Shown: positions 44,200 through 52,311 of the stretch, piece by piece | Layout: every line of letters begins with the position of its first letter | How positions within the stretch are numbered: the first letter of the stretch is position 1 | Source: Cellvibrio japonicus Ueda107 | GTDB taxonomy: Bacteria > Pseudomonadota > Gammaproteobacteria > Pseudomonadales > Cellvibrionaceae | NCBI RefSeq assembly: GCF_000019225.1 | Contig: NC_010995.1 | Location: 1,372,501 to 1,436,500 of the forward strand | Reading direction: 5' to 3' | Length of the DNA: 64,000 nt | The notes under the pieces: generated by a model | What the model was told of the DNA's origin: nothing | Seen by the model: the letters and a program-made list of their open reading frames with translations, nothing else | Database searches by the model: none | Translations under genes and position numbers: made by a program

Positions 44200-44271
44200 T
44201 GAACTCTTTGAAACTCTTGAAGACTGGAACCATCAACTCAAACACCTTTCGCCTAAGCCGTAGGTGTCGCC

Positions 44272-44727
44272 ATGGATCATTCAAGCGATACCGCAACGCC
44301 GCCATTGGCGGCGGATTTCCGTGCTGTGGCCGAGGGGAAAGCCGCCAAGAAGGGCAAACAACGCAAGACACCGCCACCGTTCTCCCTGCGCCTGACGTTC
44401 GAGGAGCGAGCGCAATTAGAGCGGGAGGCCGGGGATATGCCCCTTGGGGCCTATATCCGCTCCCGGCTGTTCAATACGGCCACCGCTCCCCGTAAGCGGG
44501 AGCGACGGCCTGTTAAGGATTATCAGGTCTTGGCCAAGGTGCTGGGTGAACTGGGGCGTTCCCGGCTCGCCAATAACCTGAACCAGCTTGCCAAGGCAGC
44601 TAATTCCGGCTCCCTGCCCGTAACCCCGGACACCGAACGGGAACTGCGCGTGACCTGTGAGGCCGTTCAGGCGATCCGCTATGACCTGATAGAAGCCCTT
44701 GGGCTTCATGCGGAGGATACGCCATGA
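44272..44727 (+). CDS. mobC: MobC-like relaxosome accessory protein
   Basis: The 151-residue basic protein has a ribbon-helix-helix-like segment (PFSLRLTFEERAQLEREAGDMPLGAYIRSRLF) and a C-terminal MobC-like helical part (LGELGRSRLANNLNQLAKAANSG). Such proteins help the relaxase open DNA at the transfer origin. Its stop overlaps the relaxase start by four bases. The presumed transfer origin should lie just upstream. Confidence 0.85.
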   Translation: MDHSSDTATPPLAADFRAVAEGKAAKKGKQRKTPPPFSLRLTFEERAQLEREAGDMPLGAYIRSRLFNTATAPRKRERRPVKDYQVLAKVLGELGRSRLANNLNQLAKAANSGSLPVTPDTERELRVTCEAVQAIRYDLIEALGLHAEDTP

Positions 44728-46037
44728 TCCTCAAAGCCAGCCAGCGCGGGGGCAGCAAACAGCTTGCCCTCCATCTGCTCAAGACCGAGGAGAACGAGCA
44801 TGTCCATGTGCATGAATTGCGGGGCTTCATGGCCGAAGACCTGCAATCGGCCTTTCAGGAAATCCATGCGATTAGCCGGGGCACCCGCGCCCGGCAATTC
44901 CTGTTCTCCTTAAGCATGAACCCACCACAGCAGGAAAATGTTCCTGACCATGTGTTTGAAACCGCGATTGAGGACATTGAACAAAAACTGGGACTGGACG
45001 GCCAGCCCCGTGCGGTGGTGTTCCATGAGAAGGAAGGCCGCCGCCATGCGCATGTCGTCTGGTCGCGGATCGACACTGAGAAGATGAAGGCAATCAACCT
45101 CCCGCATTACAAACTGAAACTGCGGGATATCGCCAAACAGCTTTACCTTGAAAACGGCTGGCAGATGCCACGGGGTTTTGCGGACAGGCTTGAACGCGCC
45201 CCGGCCACCTTCTCCTTGAGCGAATGGCAACAGGCCAAGCGCGGCGGCCACGATCCCAAGGCATTAAAGCGGATGTTTCAGGAATGCTGGGCCATGGCTG
45301 ATTCACGGGACAGCTTTGCCCAAGCCCTGAAAGAACGGGGCTACACGCTGGCCCGTGGCGACCGTCGCGGTTTTGTGGCGGTGGATTTCCGGGGGGAAGT
45401 CTATGCCGTTGGCAAATATTCCGGCATGAAAGCCAAAGAGGTCAAAGGGCACCTTGGGGATGAAAAAGAGCTGCCGTCCGTCGATCAGGTCAAGCAAGCG
45501 AACGCCGCCCGGATAACGGTAATGCTGCGGCAACATATCCAGACCCTTGAGGAACGCCAAAAGCGAGAATCCCGTATCCTTCAACAACGCCGGAAAGAAA
45601 CCGTCCAGAAACAACGGGAACAACGCGACCAACTGCAAAAAGCCCAGCAAGCCCGCTGGCAAAAGGAGTCCCATGATCGCGCAAGACGGTTTTCAACCGG
45701 GATGCGTGGCCTCTGGGACTGGATGACAGGAAAGTCTGCCAAAACCCGTAACTACAATGAGCAAGAGGCTTTGCTAAACCGTCAACGTGACCGCGCCGAA
45801 CGGGAACGCATGATATTCAAACAACTTGAAGACCGCCGTTTACTGCATCAGGAAATCCAACGGCTCAAGCAGGAACACACCAAGCAGATTGCGGAACTGC
45901 ACCGGGATATTGCCGAATATCATGATCGGTCGGCTTCAAACGCGGCTGATTTGAAGGGGCATTTTAAACAGGCGCAAAAGGGGCGGGAAAAGGCTGCTGG
46001 CCGTGATCAGGGCTGGGGGCGAGAGTTGGAGCGGTAA
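44724..46037 (+). CDS. relaxase/mobilization nuclease
   Basis: The 437-residue protein has an N-terminal relaxase domain with the metal-binding histidines in VVFHEKEGRRHAHVVWSRID (His101, His108, His110), and a long charged coiled-coil C terminus (about 265-437). It should nick and carry the transferred strand. No tyrosine occurs before residue 129, so the usual N-terminal nucleophilic Tyr is absent. His17 (LALHLLK) is positioned where one might expect a nucleophile, as in MOBV enzymes that use histidine; that is inference. It is translationally coupled to mobC. Confidence 0.88.
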   Translation: MILKASQRGGSKQLALHLLKTEENEHVHVHELRGFMAEDLQSAFQEIHAISRGTRARQFLFSLSMNPPQQENVPDHVFETAIEDIEQKLGLDGQPRAVVFHEKEGRRHAHVVWSRIDTEKMKAINLPHYKLKLRDIAKQLYLENGWQMPRGFADRLERAPATFSLSEWQQAKRGGHDPKALKRMFQECWAMADSRDSFAQALKERGYTLARGDRRGFVAVDFRGEVYAVGKYSGMKAKEVKGHLGDEKELPSVDQVKQANAARITVMLRQHIQTLEERQKRESRILQQRRKETVQKQREQRDQLQKAQQARWQKESHDRARRFSTGMRGLWDWMTGKSAKTRNYNEQEALLNRQRDRAERERMIFKQLEDRRLLHQEIQRLKQEHTKQIAELHRDIAEYHDRSASNAADLKGHFKQAQKGREKAAGRDQGWGRELER

Positions 46038-46088
46038 TGAAAAGTGTTCTTGAGTCGCAAGTAAGAAACCAGAGGGAACATTCTGGCT

Positions 46089-46916
46089 CTATAGAGCAAA
46101 CTGAATAATGGATATTGTGAGGTCGTATTGATCCGCAAAAACAGTTATTTCTTCACTGGGCTCTTTAAACCAAACACCCGGCCCATGCTTCATTCCTTTT
46201 TTAGCTTTTTCTATGTCGAAATCAGCAGGGCGAGCCGCTATTGAGTTGGCAGGAACTTCTATTGGTGGGGACGAAGCAGTTCTATAGAAAATTCCTGAAC
46301 TAAACGCTGACTTACTGGGTTTTGCCCATAATATAAAGCCGCTTCTTGAAACAACAACAATAGCTCTTTTGCTTGTGTAATCAATCCAACGAATTAATGC
46401 TGCCAACAGGGAAACCGCATATCGTTGAGTAACGACGTCCATCATTTCCATTGTAATTTTTATATTATCGGGAATTTGTCGGCGATAATCATCCAAGGGC
46501 ATTAATAGATTGGCAGCAAAAACATTAGCCTGATGCTCTATCTGGCCTAACTCCGAATCCCAGCGGACTAAATCACTTTCACTGCACTGGATTCCATTTG
46601 GATATCTCACCCGATGAATCAAGTAATGACCAAATTCGTGTGCTAGCGTGAAATTGATGCGCCCTTTTGATTGAAAGCTATTGTTAAAAAAAATTGCCCA
46701 TCCTTTTTGGCCAGAAGGATCTTTAAATAAAGCGCCCTCAAATCCCGGAATATTTTTGCCTTGTATCTCTGTTATAGGATCATCACGATACATCTGTAAT
46801 GAGAGTTCCTTGGCGACCTCTTGAACATTAATTGGAAAATGTTCTGGCCCCAAAACGGTATTGAGAATATGTGTAATATTAAAAGCCCAGCGAGCAGGAC
46901 TCAGTTCTTCGCTCAT
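46089..46916 (-). CDS. ImmA/IrrE-family metallopeptidase
   Basis: The ~275-residue protein has the zinc-binding motif in LAHEFGHYLIH and the downstream acidic helix region (EHQANVFAANLLMP) typical of ImmA/IrrE (COG2856). The C-terminal ~100 residues are of unknown type. The ATG at 46916 overlaps the stop of the XRE gene (ATGA); a GTG at 46931 is an alternative start. In mobile elements such peptidases cleave the partner XRE repressor and trigger derepression, which is the probable role here. Confidence 0.88.
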   Translation of the reverse strand: MSEELSPARWAFNITHILNTVLGPEHFPINVQEVAKELSLQMYRDDPITEIQGKNIPGFEGALFKDPSGQKGWAIFFNNSFQSKGRINFTLAHEFGHYLIHRVRYPNGIQCSESDLVRWDSELGQIEHQANVFAANLLMPLDDYRRQIPDNIKITMEMMDVVTQRYAVSLLAALIRWIDYTSKRAIVVVSRSGFILWAKPSKSAFSSGIFYRTASSPPIEVPANSIAARPADFDIEKAKKGMKHGPGVWFKEPSEEITVFADQYDLTISIIQFAL

Positions 46917-47236
46917 TTGTTTTCGAGCCACTTTTCCATCATTGCTTTCAACATGGCTTTAGATGCCGGGTCCATTTTTTGATAGTTCCGATAAAAAAGT
47001 GCATCTTCAGCATTTTCTTGAGTTTGATCGGAATCCTCATCAATTAGAAATCCGAGTGTCACGCCTAAAGCATCTGCAATTTTCGATAGTTTATCTGCCG
47101 ATGGTCTTGGCGGCGCCTTATTTTCTAGTTCCCATATATACGATTTGCTGGAGTCAGATAATTCTGCCAGCTTGTCGAGGGTATATCCCCTCTGGTCACG
47201 TAATTGCTTAATTTTTGTACCTAATGCGGTAGGCAT
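46913..47236 (-). CDS. XRE-family repressor
   Basis: The 107-residue protein has a Cro/CI helix-turn-helix (LGTKIKQLRDQRGYTLDKLAELSDSSKSYIWELENK) and a short helical C-terminal region. It is coupled to the ImmA/IrrE peptidase gene, the usual repressor/antirepressor pair of integrative elements. The divergent region upstream holds overlapping palindromes that are its likely operators. Confidence 0.9.
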   Translation of the reverse strand: MPTALGTKIKQLRDQRGYTLDKLAELSDSSKSYIWELENKAPPRPSADKLSKIADALGVTLGFLIDEDSDQTQENAEDALFYRNYQKMDPASKAMLKAMMEKWLENK

Positions 47237-47272
47237 GGCTAGGGTGCTCCAGTAATAAACTTTATAAGTTCA

Positions 47273-47355
47273 GAATAGCGGCAAAAAATAGGCTTGACTA
47301 CCGAATATTCCCGGAGCATTATGTTCGCTGTTCCGAACAGAAATTGCCGCTATTC
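47273..47355. promoter_or_regulatory. divergent control region with nested palindromes
   Basis: GAATAGCGGCAA (47273-47284) and its exact inverse TTGCCGCTATTC (47344-47355) flank a rightward promoter, TTGACT (47294-47299), 17 bp, CATTAT (47317-47322). Just downstream lie the palindromes GTTCG...CGAAC (47323-47338) and CTGTTC-C-GAACAG (47328-47340). This arrangement suits XRE repression of the plus-strand small gene and of the repressor operon itself. Confidence 0.6.
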
Positions 47356-47418
47356 CGGTCGTCCTGTTAGGGGCAGGGTCAAAAGTCGAAGCAATCAACG
47401 GCATATTGGAGGAATCTC

Positions 47419-47595
47419 ATGTCGAAGAATAAAGGTCTTACACCGGGGACATCAGCCCCCAAATCCGGACAGTATCAAATTATAGGCCCCAAAGGCGGGA
47501 AAGGAGCAGAGCGCACGGTAGTCAAAGGTGAGCCCTTGCCCCCTACGCCTACGAAGGGTTCTACTTATACTTTGGTCGATCCGACTAAGCATTAA
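47419..47595 (+). CDS. YjzC-like small protein
   Basis: The 58-residue protein starts MSKNKGLTPGTSAPKSGQYQ and continues with Gly/Lys/Pro-rich, probably disordered sequence. The opening resembles the YjzC family (PGTKAP.SG.Y pattern) of small proteins of unknown role. A strong GGAGGA site lies five bases before the ATG. It is expressed from the promoter controlled by the XRE palindromes and ends in a good hairpin. Confidence 0.7.
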   Translation: MSKNKGLTPGTSAPKSGQYQIIGPKGGKGAERTVVKGEPLPPTPTKGSTYTLVDPTKH

Positions 47596-47610
47596 GCGTC
47601 ATCAAATCAT

Positions 47611-47638
47611 AATACCCTTCCCGTGAGGGAGGGGTATT
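47611..47638 (+). terminator. 12-bp hairpin after the YjzC-like gene
   Basis: AATACCCTTCCC pairs with GGGAGGGGTATT (one G-T pair, loop GTGA). It lacks a T tract, so it may be a partial terminator allowing read-through to the next gene, or an RNA-stabilising hairpin. Confidence 0.6.
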
Positions 47639-47659
47639 CTAACAAAAAGGTACTTTGAT

Positions 47660-47956
47660 ATGAGCTATTTGGTTTTCTGCACATTTGATCTAAAAAACGC
47701 CAGCAGCCAAGACTACAAGAATGTCTATTCGGATCTGGATAAATTGGGGCTAAAAAAAATCGTCAAGTCCGGTAATGGAGGAGATGCAGTAATTCCCACT
47801 ACGTCTGTGATGGGCGAGTTTAATGGCACAAGTGCAGAATCTGTAAGAGATCATGTGAGATCACAAGTCAAACAAGCGATTTCGAACAGAGGGTTAAAAT
47901 CCGAAATTTTTTTGATTGCAAGTGGTGATTGGGCGTGGGTTGGCACAACTACATAG
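47660..47956 (+). CDS. small protein of unknown function, possible Cas2/GhoS-like fold
   Basis: The 98-residue protein begins MSYLVFCTFDLKNASSQDY and contains TTSVMGEFNGTSAESVRDHVRSQV and LKSEIFLIASGDW. The beta-alpha-beta pattern (hydrophobic strand, amphipathic helix, strand) suggests a small ferredoxin-like fold such as Cas2, VapD or GhoS, but no catalytic signature is clear and no CRISPR array or cas1 is present. Its end overlaps the convergent AbiEii gene by eight bases. Function unknown. Confidence 0.65.
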   Translation: MSYLVFCTFDLKNASSQDYKNVYSDLDKLGLKKIVKSGNGGDAVIPTTSVMGEFNGTSAESVRDHVRSQVKQAISNRGLKSEIFLIASGDWAWVGTTT

Positions 47957-48908
47957 TGCTGCCTAGATAACGCCTGATCTCGATGAGTGCTCCCCCTACA
48001 TCTCCCATGGGAGGCAAAGTTCCATATACTAACTCAGAAAATACTCCCGTATATACGGTCTCAAGTTCGGGCTGCCATGCTGAAAAATTGTGGAAAATAG
48101 GCGCGTCTTTTAATGGGGTTTGCAAGTGCTCTGCATTTTCAAAAAAGCCATTTTGTTCATCCGCTATACAAGCAGAACATAGAGAGTGAAATTCTTCGGT
48201 AGCTAAAAAATTCTTATATTTATCGACCTGTAAAATTTTGCAGATGTCATAAAGGTGACGAATTCTATTCGACAGCCTTCCTACAGGGTCTGTGTGATAA
48301 CTATCCTTGATGACACCAAGAAGCTTTTCCACTAGCGTCCGCTTGATTGACAGAACGTTGACTGGAAAGCTTTTTAAATCATACAGATCAGTCAAATCTG
48401 TTCGACCCAAGGAGTCCAACACGTCAGCAATCAATGTCTGTATGGACATTACCTCAAAAGGCTCTGGCCTTGTGAAAGCATTCACTTCAATCAAAAGCTC
48501 CGGCGATGCTTGTCCAAAGCTGTCACCATCAATGCTGCGAGGGTATTGATAAACCGTTCTGCGGAAAGATGAGCCTTTGGATACGCGAGGATCGTCAATT
48601 GCTACCAGCCCTGTGGACGCAGACTGCTCAACTCTTTTCAGAAGCTGCTTGCGTTGGTTATCCGTAATGACACCCGTCAATACAGCCAGGTCAACGTCCT
48701 CTGAAAATCGATGGATCAACTTGTAGGCCTTGGAAAGTGAAGTGCCTCCCTTGAATACGGCAGAATCAGCGAAAGGGGATTTTGATAGGTTTTTCAGGGC
48801 ACTCGTTACCCAATAATCTTTTTCGACGTAAATTTGCGGCAACCCAATTTGTTGGGCTGCTTCACTGACTAATTCGGAAAAGGCCTCCGTGTCCTCGTGC
48901 AATCTCAT
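47949..48908 (-). CDS. AbiEii-family nucleotidyltransferase toxin
   Basis: The 319-residue protein has the AbiEii/DUF1814 nucleotidyltransferase motifs: YVEKDYWVTSAL, VFKGGTSLSKAYKLIHRFSEDVDLAV (GS-x-S/T-like site and DxD acidic pair). It is the toxin of type IV AbiE toxin-antitoxin and abortive-infection systems, which act through NTP-dependent modification. Start and preceding stop share one base (TAATG), showing translational coupling to the antitoxin. Confidence 0.92.
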   Translation of the reverse strand: MRLHEDTEAFSELVSEAAQQIGLPQIYVEKDYWVTSALKNLSKSPFADSAVFKGGTSLSKAYKLIHRFSEDVDLAVLTGVITDNQRKQLLKRVEQSASTGLVAIDDPRVSKGSSFRRTVYQYPRSIDGDSFGQASPELLIEVNAFTRPEPFEVMSIQTLIADVLDSLGRTDLTDLYDLKSFPVNVLSIKRTLVEKLLGVIKDSYHTDPVGRLSNRIRHLYDICKILQVDKYKNFLATEEFHSLCSACIADEQNGFFENAEHLQTPLKDAPIFHNFSAWQPELETVYTGVFSELVYGTLPPMGDVGGALIEIRRYLGSTM

Positions 48909-49633
48909 TATTGAATGTTCCAGTCTTTGGCGGCAGGCCAGAGTTTTATATTGAGGGCTAATTTATATGTTGTCGTAGGATTCAGAGTTGTTTTCAAGAG
49001 CTTTTTCTCATCCCATTTGAGGGTGGTGGCAAGCAACCCAAGCAATGCCCGGACTTGTGGATTGTAGTATTCCACTGCAAATTGAACCAGCCTCTGACGA
49101 TCACTTATATCAAGCTTGGCCAGCTTTTCTTTCATGGCTCGAATTGACTGATTGATATCAGCATCAGGGATTCTTTTTACGTCTCGCAATACATCCAAAT
49201 ACTGGAAAAGAGGGACATTCTCCTCGCTGACAGGCAAGCGAGTGATAACCGTTTTGATGCTTATTGTGCCAAAGTTTTTTTCCTGACGCCCACCGTTGAC
49301 CGCAATAGTCACCGTGCGGGGCATTTGTGTCGTAAGCCCTAAACGATTGAAGAGCGCCAGCCCGGTGATATACCCCCGTAGGCAACCGTTCTTATACAGG
49401 ACAGAGCGGATCAACTCGTCATCCGATGGCCTGCGCTGTCCCAACAGCCCCTTTTTAGGGATGTAAAACTTTCCTTTCGATAGGCGTTGAAGGGATTTAT
49501 CGGCAACCAAACGATTCACCGCTTTGATGACGGCCAAAGGGGCCTGCGGATATTCAGGCAATTCCTGATACCCAAAGACCTGCCCAGCAGGCATGTCGCT
49601 GACACGGTTTTGAATAGTTTGTGCAATGCTCAT
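48908..49633 (-). CDS. AbiEi-type antitoxin (DUF6088 family)
   Basis: The 241-residue protein has an N-terminal winged-helix region (FGYQELPEYPQAPLAVIKAVNRLVADKSLQRLSKGKFYIPKKG). A longer C-terminal domain follows, matching the AbiEi/DUF6088 antitoxin layout. AbiEi neutralises AbiEii without contact and represses its own operon. AGAGGT precedes the start. It is the first gene of the pair. Expected role: phage resistance and stabilisation of the island. Confidence 0.87.
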   Translation of the reverse strand: MSIAQTIQNRVSDMPAGQVFGYQELPEYPQAPLAVIKAVNRLVADKSLQRLSKGKFYIPKKGLLGQRRPSDDELIRSVLYKNGCLRGYITGLALFNRLGLTTQMPRTVTIAVNGGRQEKNFGTISIKTVITRLPVSEENVPLFQYLDVLRDVKRIPDADINQSIRAMKEKLAKLDISDRQRLVQFAVEYYNPQVRALLGLLATTLKWDEKKLLKTTLNPTTTYKLALNIKLWPAAKDWNIQ

Positions 49634-49678
49634 AAATAGACCTCTTCATATTTAGGTTGCATCCACCTATCCATAATG

Positions 49679-49984
49679 TCAAGTTTTTAATGATAAAAAC
49701 ATGACATATAGACCGAATAATAAAACGCAAGCAGCACAAAACCCTAGAAACCACACAACGCAATAACCTAGAAACGGCTTATTCAGCCCCTCCCCCGATG
49801 GTGCTCCGGGGACAGCGGAAATCTCCCCGGTCGCGATCCAACCGCGATGAGGTTGGCGCTCATCCAATCCGCGCAGGGTTGGCCGATGGGGATGCAAGGG
49901 CGGCAGCAGGAATGCCCTCTGCTCGATGGGGTTCCAAGGGGAGAGCCGAATTCGCCCCTTGGTCATGGGGTGTCGGGGCAGCAT
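49679..49984 (-). CDS. small protein with C-terminal membrane helix, doubtful
   Basis: The 101-residue frame opens with MLPRHPMTKGRIRLSPWNP after a good GGGAG site. It is rich in Arg/Pro/His in the first two thirds and ends in a clear membrane helix (YCVVWFLGFCAACVLLFGLYVMFL). I recognise no family. The base composition of the first part resembles plasmid-type GC-rich intergenic DNA, so it may be non-coding. The ribosome site and the helix are the only support. Confidence 0.4.
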   Translation of the reverse strand: MLPRHPMTKGRIRLSPWNPIEQRAFLLPPLHPHRPTLRGLDERQPHRGWIATGEISAVPGAPSGEGLNKPFLGYCVVWFLGFCAACVLLFGLYVMFLSLKT

Positions 49985-50174
49985 GAAAGCTCCCTGACTG
50001 GTGATGCAACGGCCAGACGTTGACACTGGCGCAGATGGCTTAATGCCTGAATGCGCCAGTATGCAGGGGGTATCCAACAGGGGGCGGCACGCCCCCTTTG
50101 GCAAGAGGTGTTGTAGTACAACACACATCTTGCGATCAGCAGATCGGGCTTTTCAGGCTGTGTAGTACATCCGC

Positions 50175-50777
50175 TTATGTTTGTTGATGTCCGACAAAGG
50201 TAAAGAGTGCCCCATAATCACCAGCATCGGCAGAACGCAGGGCTTGGATATACTGATTACGCCTGTCATTCATTTGCTGTAGATCATAACCACCAGCCCA
50301 GTCTATCGCCGGATGGCCATATTTTTCATGGAGAACCACATCGGCCATGATCCGGGAAAACCGTCCGTTGCCATTCGGGAAGGGATGGATAAAGACCAGT
50401 TTATGGTGCAGACGCGCCGCCAACTCCAACGGAGCAAACGTGTCATTTTCCACCCAATACTGCGCATTATCCAAAAGCTGGCGAAGCTGGACACCAATCT
50501 GAACAGGATCAATGCCAATGTTTTTCTCGGTACGGCGATAGGTTCCCGCCCATTGCCAGACCTCACCAAAAAGCCGCTTATGCAGGGTGCGGACAAACTG
50601 GTCATCCAGTACCTCGCCTTTCCGGCCCCGCTTGAGCCAGAGAAGACCGGACTCAATATTTGCCTGTTCCAGATGGTCAAGCTCTCCCCGCGTCGAGACA
50701 TGGGGGAATTTCAGCCCCGCCAATTCATCAGGATCTAAAGGGGTCGCTCCATCCGGGTATTCAATAATGTCCGGCAT
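50175..50777 (-). CDS. Fic-family protein, mobile mystery protein B
   Basis: The 200-residue protein carries the Fic catalytic motif HPFPNGNGRFSR with its nucleotide-binding helix, preceded by VRTLHKRLFGEVWQWAGTYRRTEKNIG. Fic proteins transfer AMP or related groups from nucleotides to proteins. Together with the upstream XRE gene it forms the known mobile mystery protein A/B pair found on mobile elements, with toxin-antitoxin-like organisation. No inhibitory (S/T)xxxE(G/N) helix stands out in the Fic protein itself. Its start overlaps the upstream stop by one base. Confidence 0.9.
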   Translation of the reverse strand: MPDIIEYPDGATPLDPDELAGLKFPHVSTRGELDHLEQANIESGLLWLKRGRKGEVLDDQFVRTLHKRLFGEVWQWAGTYRRTEKNIGIDPVQIGVQLRQLLDNAQYWVENDTFAPLELAARLHHKLVFIHPFPNGNGRFSRIMADVVLHEKYGHPAIDWAGGYDLQQMNDRRNQYIQALRSADAGDYGALFTFVGHQQT

Positions 50778-51238
50778 CAGTCATTCCATAGGTCAGTAAA
50801 ATGTTCTTTCAGATAGTCCTGCTGTAGCCGCTTGATTTCGTATTCGATCTGCTCCGATGACAGCGATTGCGACTCCAGGGCCATGTGCTTGTTGGTACGG
50901 TTTACGATATCCAGTGCTTTTTTTCGAGCCTGGGCATCAAGAATGTCTTCTAACTGTTTTTCTGGAACGATGGCATAGACAAAGCGGCAACCAAGCCCTT
51001 CCGCCATTTGCTGCATATTTTTTAGGGTTACACCGCCGACAAGCTCCGCCTTTTCAGTGTTGGATATGGCAGCCCGTGTCACACCCAGCCGCCGCGCCAA
51101 CTGCGCACCAGACATGCCGAGGGCTTTTCTGACCGTGCGAATCCAGCCCTCTTTAGGCATAGCAAGATTGCCCGCCGCGCTGGCGGCATTGTTCACGCGC
51201 TTCTGATACTGGGCGATAACGATATTCTTGATGCTCAT
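50777..51238 (-). CDS. XRE-family regulator, mobile mystery protein A
   Basis: The 153-residue protein has a helix-turn-helix (WIRTVRKALGMSGAQLARRLGVTRAAISNTEKAELVGGVTLKNMQQMAEGLGCRFVYAIVP). This matches mobile mystery protein A, and a C-terminal coiled segment follows. It is the likely antitoxin and repressor for the downstream Fic gene. A leftward promoter with a palindrome in the -35 region precedes it. Confidence 0.9.
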   Translation of the reverse strand: MSIKNIVIAQYQKRVNNAASAAGNLAMPKEGWIRTVRKALGMSGAQLARRLGVTRAAISNTEKAELVGGVTLKNMQQMAEGLGCRFVYAIVPEKQLEDILDAQARKKALDIVNRTNKHMALESQSLSSEQIEYEIKRLQQDYLKEHFTDLWND

Positions 51239-51281
51239 TGTAAATCCATAGCTATACTAATTCTGTTTGTTTGTATATTAA

Positions 51282-51325
51282 TAGATATACAGTTACTCAA
51301 GAAATGTCAATTAATAGATTGACAT
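51282..51325 (-). promoter_or_regulatory. promoter and operator of the XRE/Fic pair
   Basis: On the minus strand TTGACA (51305-51310) and TATCTA (51282-51287) are spaced by 17 bp. The -35 lies inside the palindrome ATGTCAAT-TAATAG-ATTGACAT (51304-51325), a likely binding site for mobile mystery protein A. Confidence 0.6.
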
Positions 51326-51498
51326 GTGAGCCTGTACCACCCTCACGGGGTAATGTCACATAGGGCGAACGGCACACCCAACAGCCTTAAAAACAGCCAA
51401 TCCTCCCATCCCATACAACTGTATTACAACCGCATAAAGGCTGGATTTGTCCAGTGCCGCTTTGCTATGCCTCCGTCTTGAATAGCGATAATTAAGAT

Positions 51499-51513
51499 TG
51501 ACAGCCGCTGTCA
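51499..51513. promoter_or_regulatory. operator palindrome before the RelE-like gene
   Basis: TGACAGC-C-GCTGTCA is a perfect 15-bp palindrome overlapping a TTGACA -35-like element (51498-51503), 32 bp before the toxin start. Autoregulation by the downstream XRE antitoxin would fit. The remaining DNA from 51326 to 51498 shows no gene. Confidence 0.5.
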
Positions 51514-51544
51514 GATATGACAACAATCAAGAAAGGGCTTATGG

Positions 51545-51895
51545 ATGAGTACCCGGAAAACCCGCCCCATATCGTGGATCGCCGCCGCCCGCAAAGCGTT
51601 TACGGCGTTCCCGGCAGAGAGTCAGAACATCATTCTGAACGCCCTGACGATTGCGGCAGAAGGCCAGAAAGCGGATATAGCCAAACCGCTGGCCGGGCTG
51701 GGCAGTGGGATTTTTGAGGTGGCCTTGCCCTATCGAGGGGATGCGTACCGGGTGGTTTACGCGGTACAGCTTGGCGATGATCTCTGGGTGCTTCACGCCT
51801 TCCAGAAAAAATCGACCAGCGGCATTAAGACCCCGAAGCATGAAATTGATCTGGTGAAAGACCGTTTGAAACGGCTGAAAGCGATGCTGAAATGA
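51545..51895 (+). CDS. RelE/HigB-like toxin (Gp49 family)
   Basis: The 116-residue basic protein fits the phage Gp49-like RelE superfamily: SWIAAARKAFTAFPAESQNIILNAL, FEVALPYRGDAYRVVYAVQLGDDLWVLHAFQKKS and a Lys-rich C-terminal helix. Such toxins cleave mRNA at the ribosome. Toxin precedes antitoxin, the HigBA order, and the two genes overlap by four bases (ATGA). Confidence 0.9.
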   Translation: MSTRKTRPISWIAAARKAFTAFPAESQNIILNALTIAAEGQKADIAKPLAGLGSGIFEVALPYRGDAYRVVYAVQLGDDLWVLHAFQKKSTSGIKTPKHEIDLVKDRLKRLKAMLK

Positions 51896-52212
51896 AAGAC
51901 GATCCGATTGAGATTGTACGCGGTAGCGGGAATGTGTATCGGGATTTTGAAGATGCCGATGCGGACATTAAGCAACTGAAAGCCATTCTGGCCGCCGCCA
52001 TTATCAAAGAACTGGACGCGCAAGGTTTAACCATGCGGCAAGCCCATGCCCAAACGGGCTATGCAGCGGCGGACTTCTCCCGTATCAGAAAAGCCAACCT
52101 CGACCGATTCAGCATTGACCGTCTTATGGGCATGCTGAACGGCTTGGGGGCGCGGGTTGATGTGCGGATTAATATTCGCAAGAGCGTTACGAATCCCGGC
52201 TTGCAGCTGTAA
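51892..52212 (+). CDS. XRE-family antitoxin of the RelE-like toxin
   Basis: The 106-residue protein has a helix-turn-helix (LTMRQAHAQTGYAAADFSRIRKANLDRFSIDRLMGMLNGLG) of the HTH_37/HigA-like kind and an acidic N-terminal segment. It is translationally coupled to the toxin gene and likely binds the palindrome upstream of the pair. Confidence 0.9.
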   Translation: MKDDPIEIVRGSGNVYRDFEDADADIKQLKAILAAAIIKELDAQGLTMRQAHAQTGYAAADFSRIRKANLDRFSIDRLMGMLNGLGARVDVRINIRKSVTNPGLQL

Positions 52213-52311
52213 TCGCAAACACCGCCCCATTGCCGTCTTGCGGGAACCCACACAAGAGGGGGTGCGCACTCGATATCACTTTTGTCCTGATACAATCTTT
52301 GGAGATTCAAT

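Larger units (their letters stand above)
43855..44271. other. island left-junction region
   Basis: This ~415-bp stretch without genes separates the last chromosomal gene from mobC. It contains a terminator-like hairpin oriented to the left (44116-44138) and a 7-bp inverted repeat (44180-44199). No tRNA, integrase or direct repeat that I can match to the right side is visible. The chromosome/island border most likely lies here, but its exact base cannot be set without the other end. Confidence 0.45.

Noticed and set aside
44171..44200. tRNA-3'-end-like stretch (TGGTGGACTTCGAGG...CCTCGAA) as an attachment site
   Set aside because: The hairpin loop is six bases and lacks the TTCGAAT T-loop, and no acceptor or anticodon arms follow, so it is not a tRNA remnant that can be supported.
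47660..47956. Cas2 protein of a CRISPR system
   Set aside because: Only the general fold pattern is similar. There is no cas1, no repeat array anywhere in the window, and the typical Cas2 residues are not clear.
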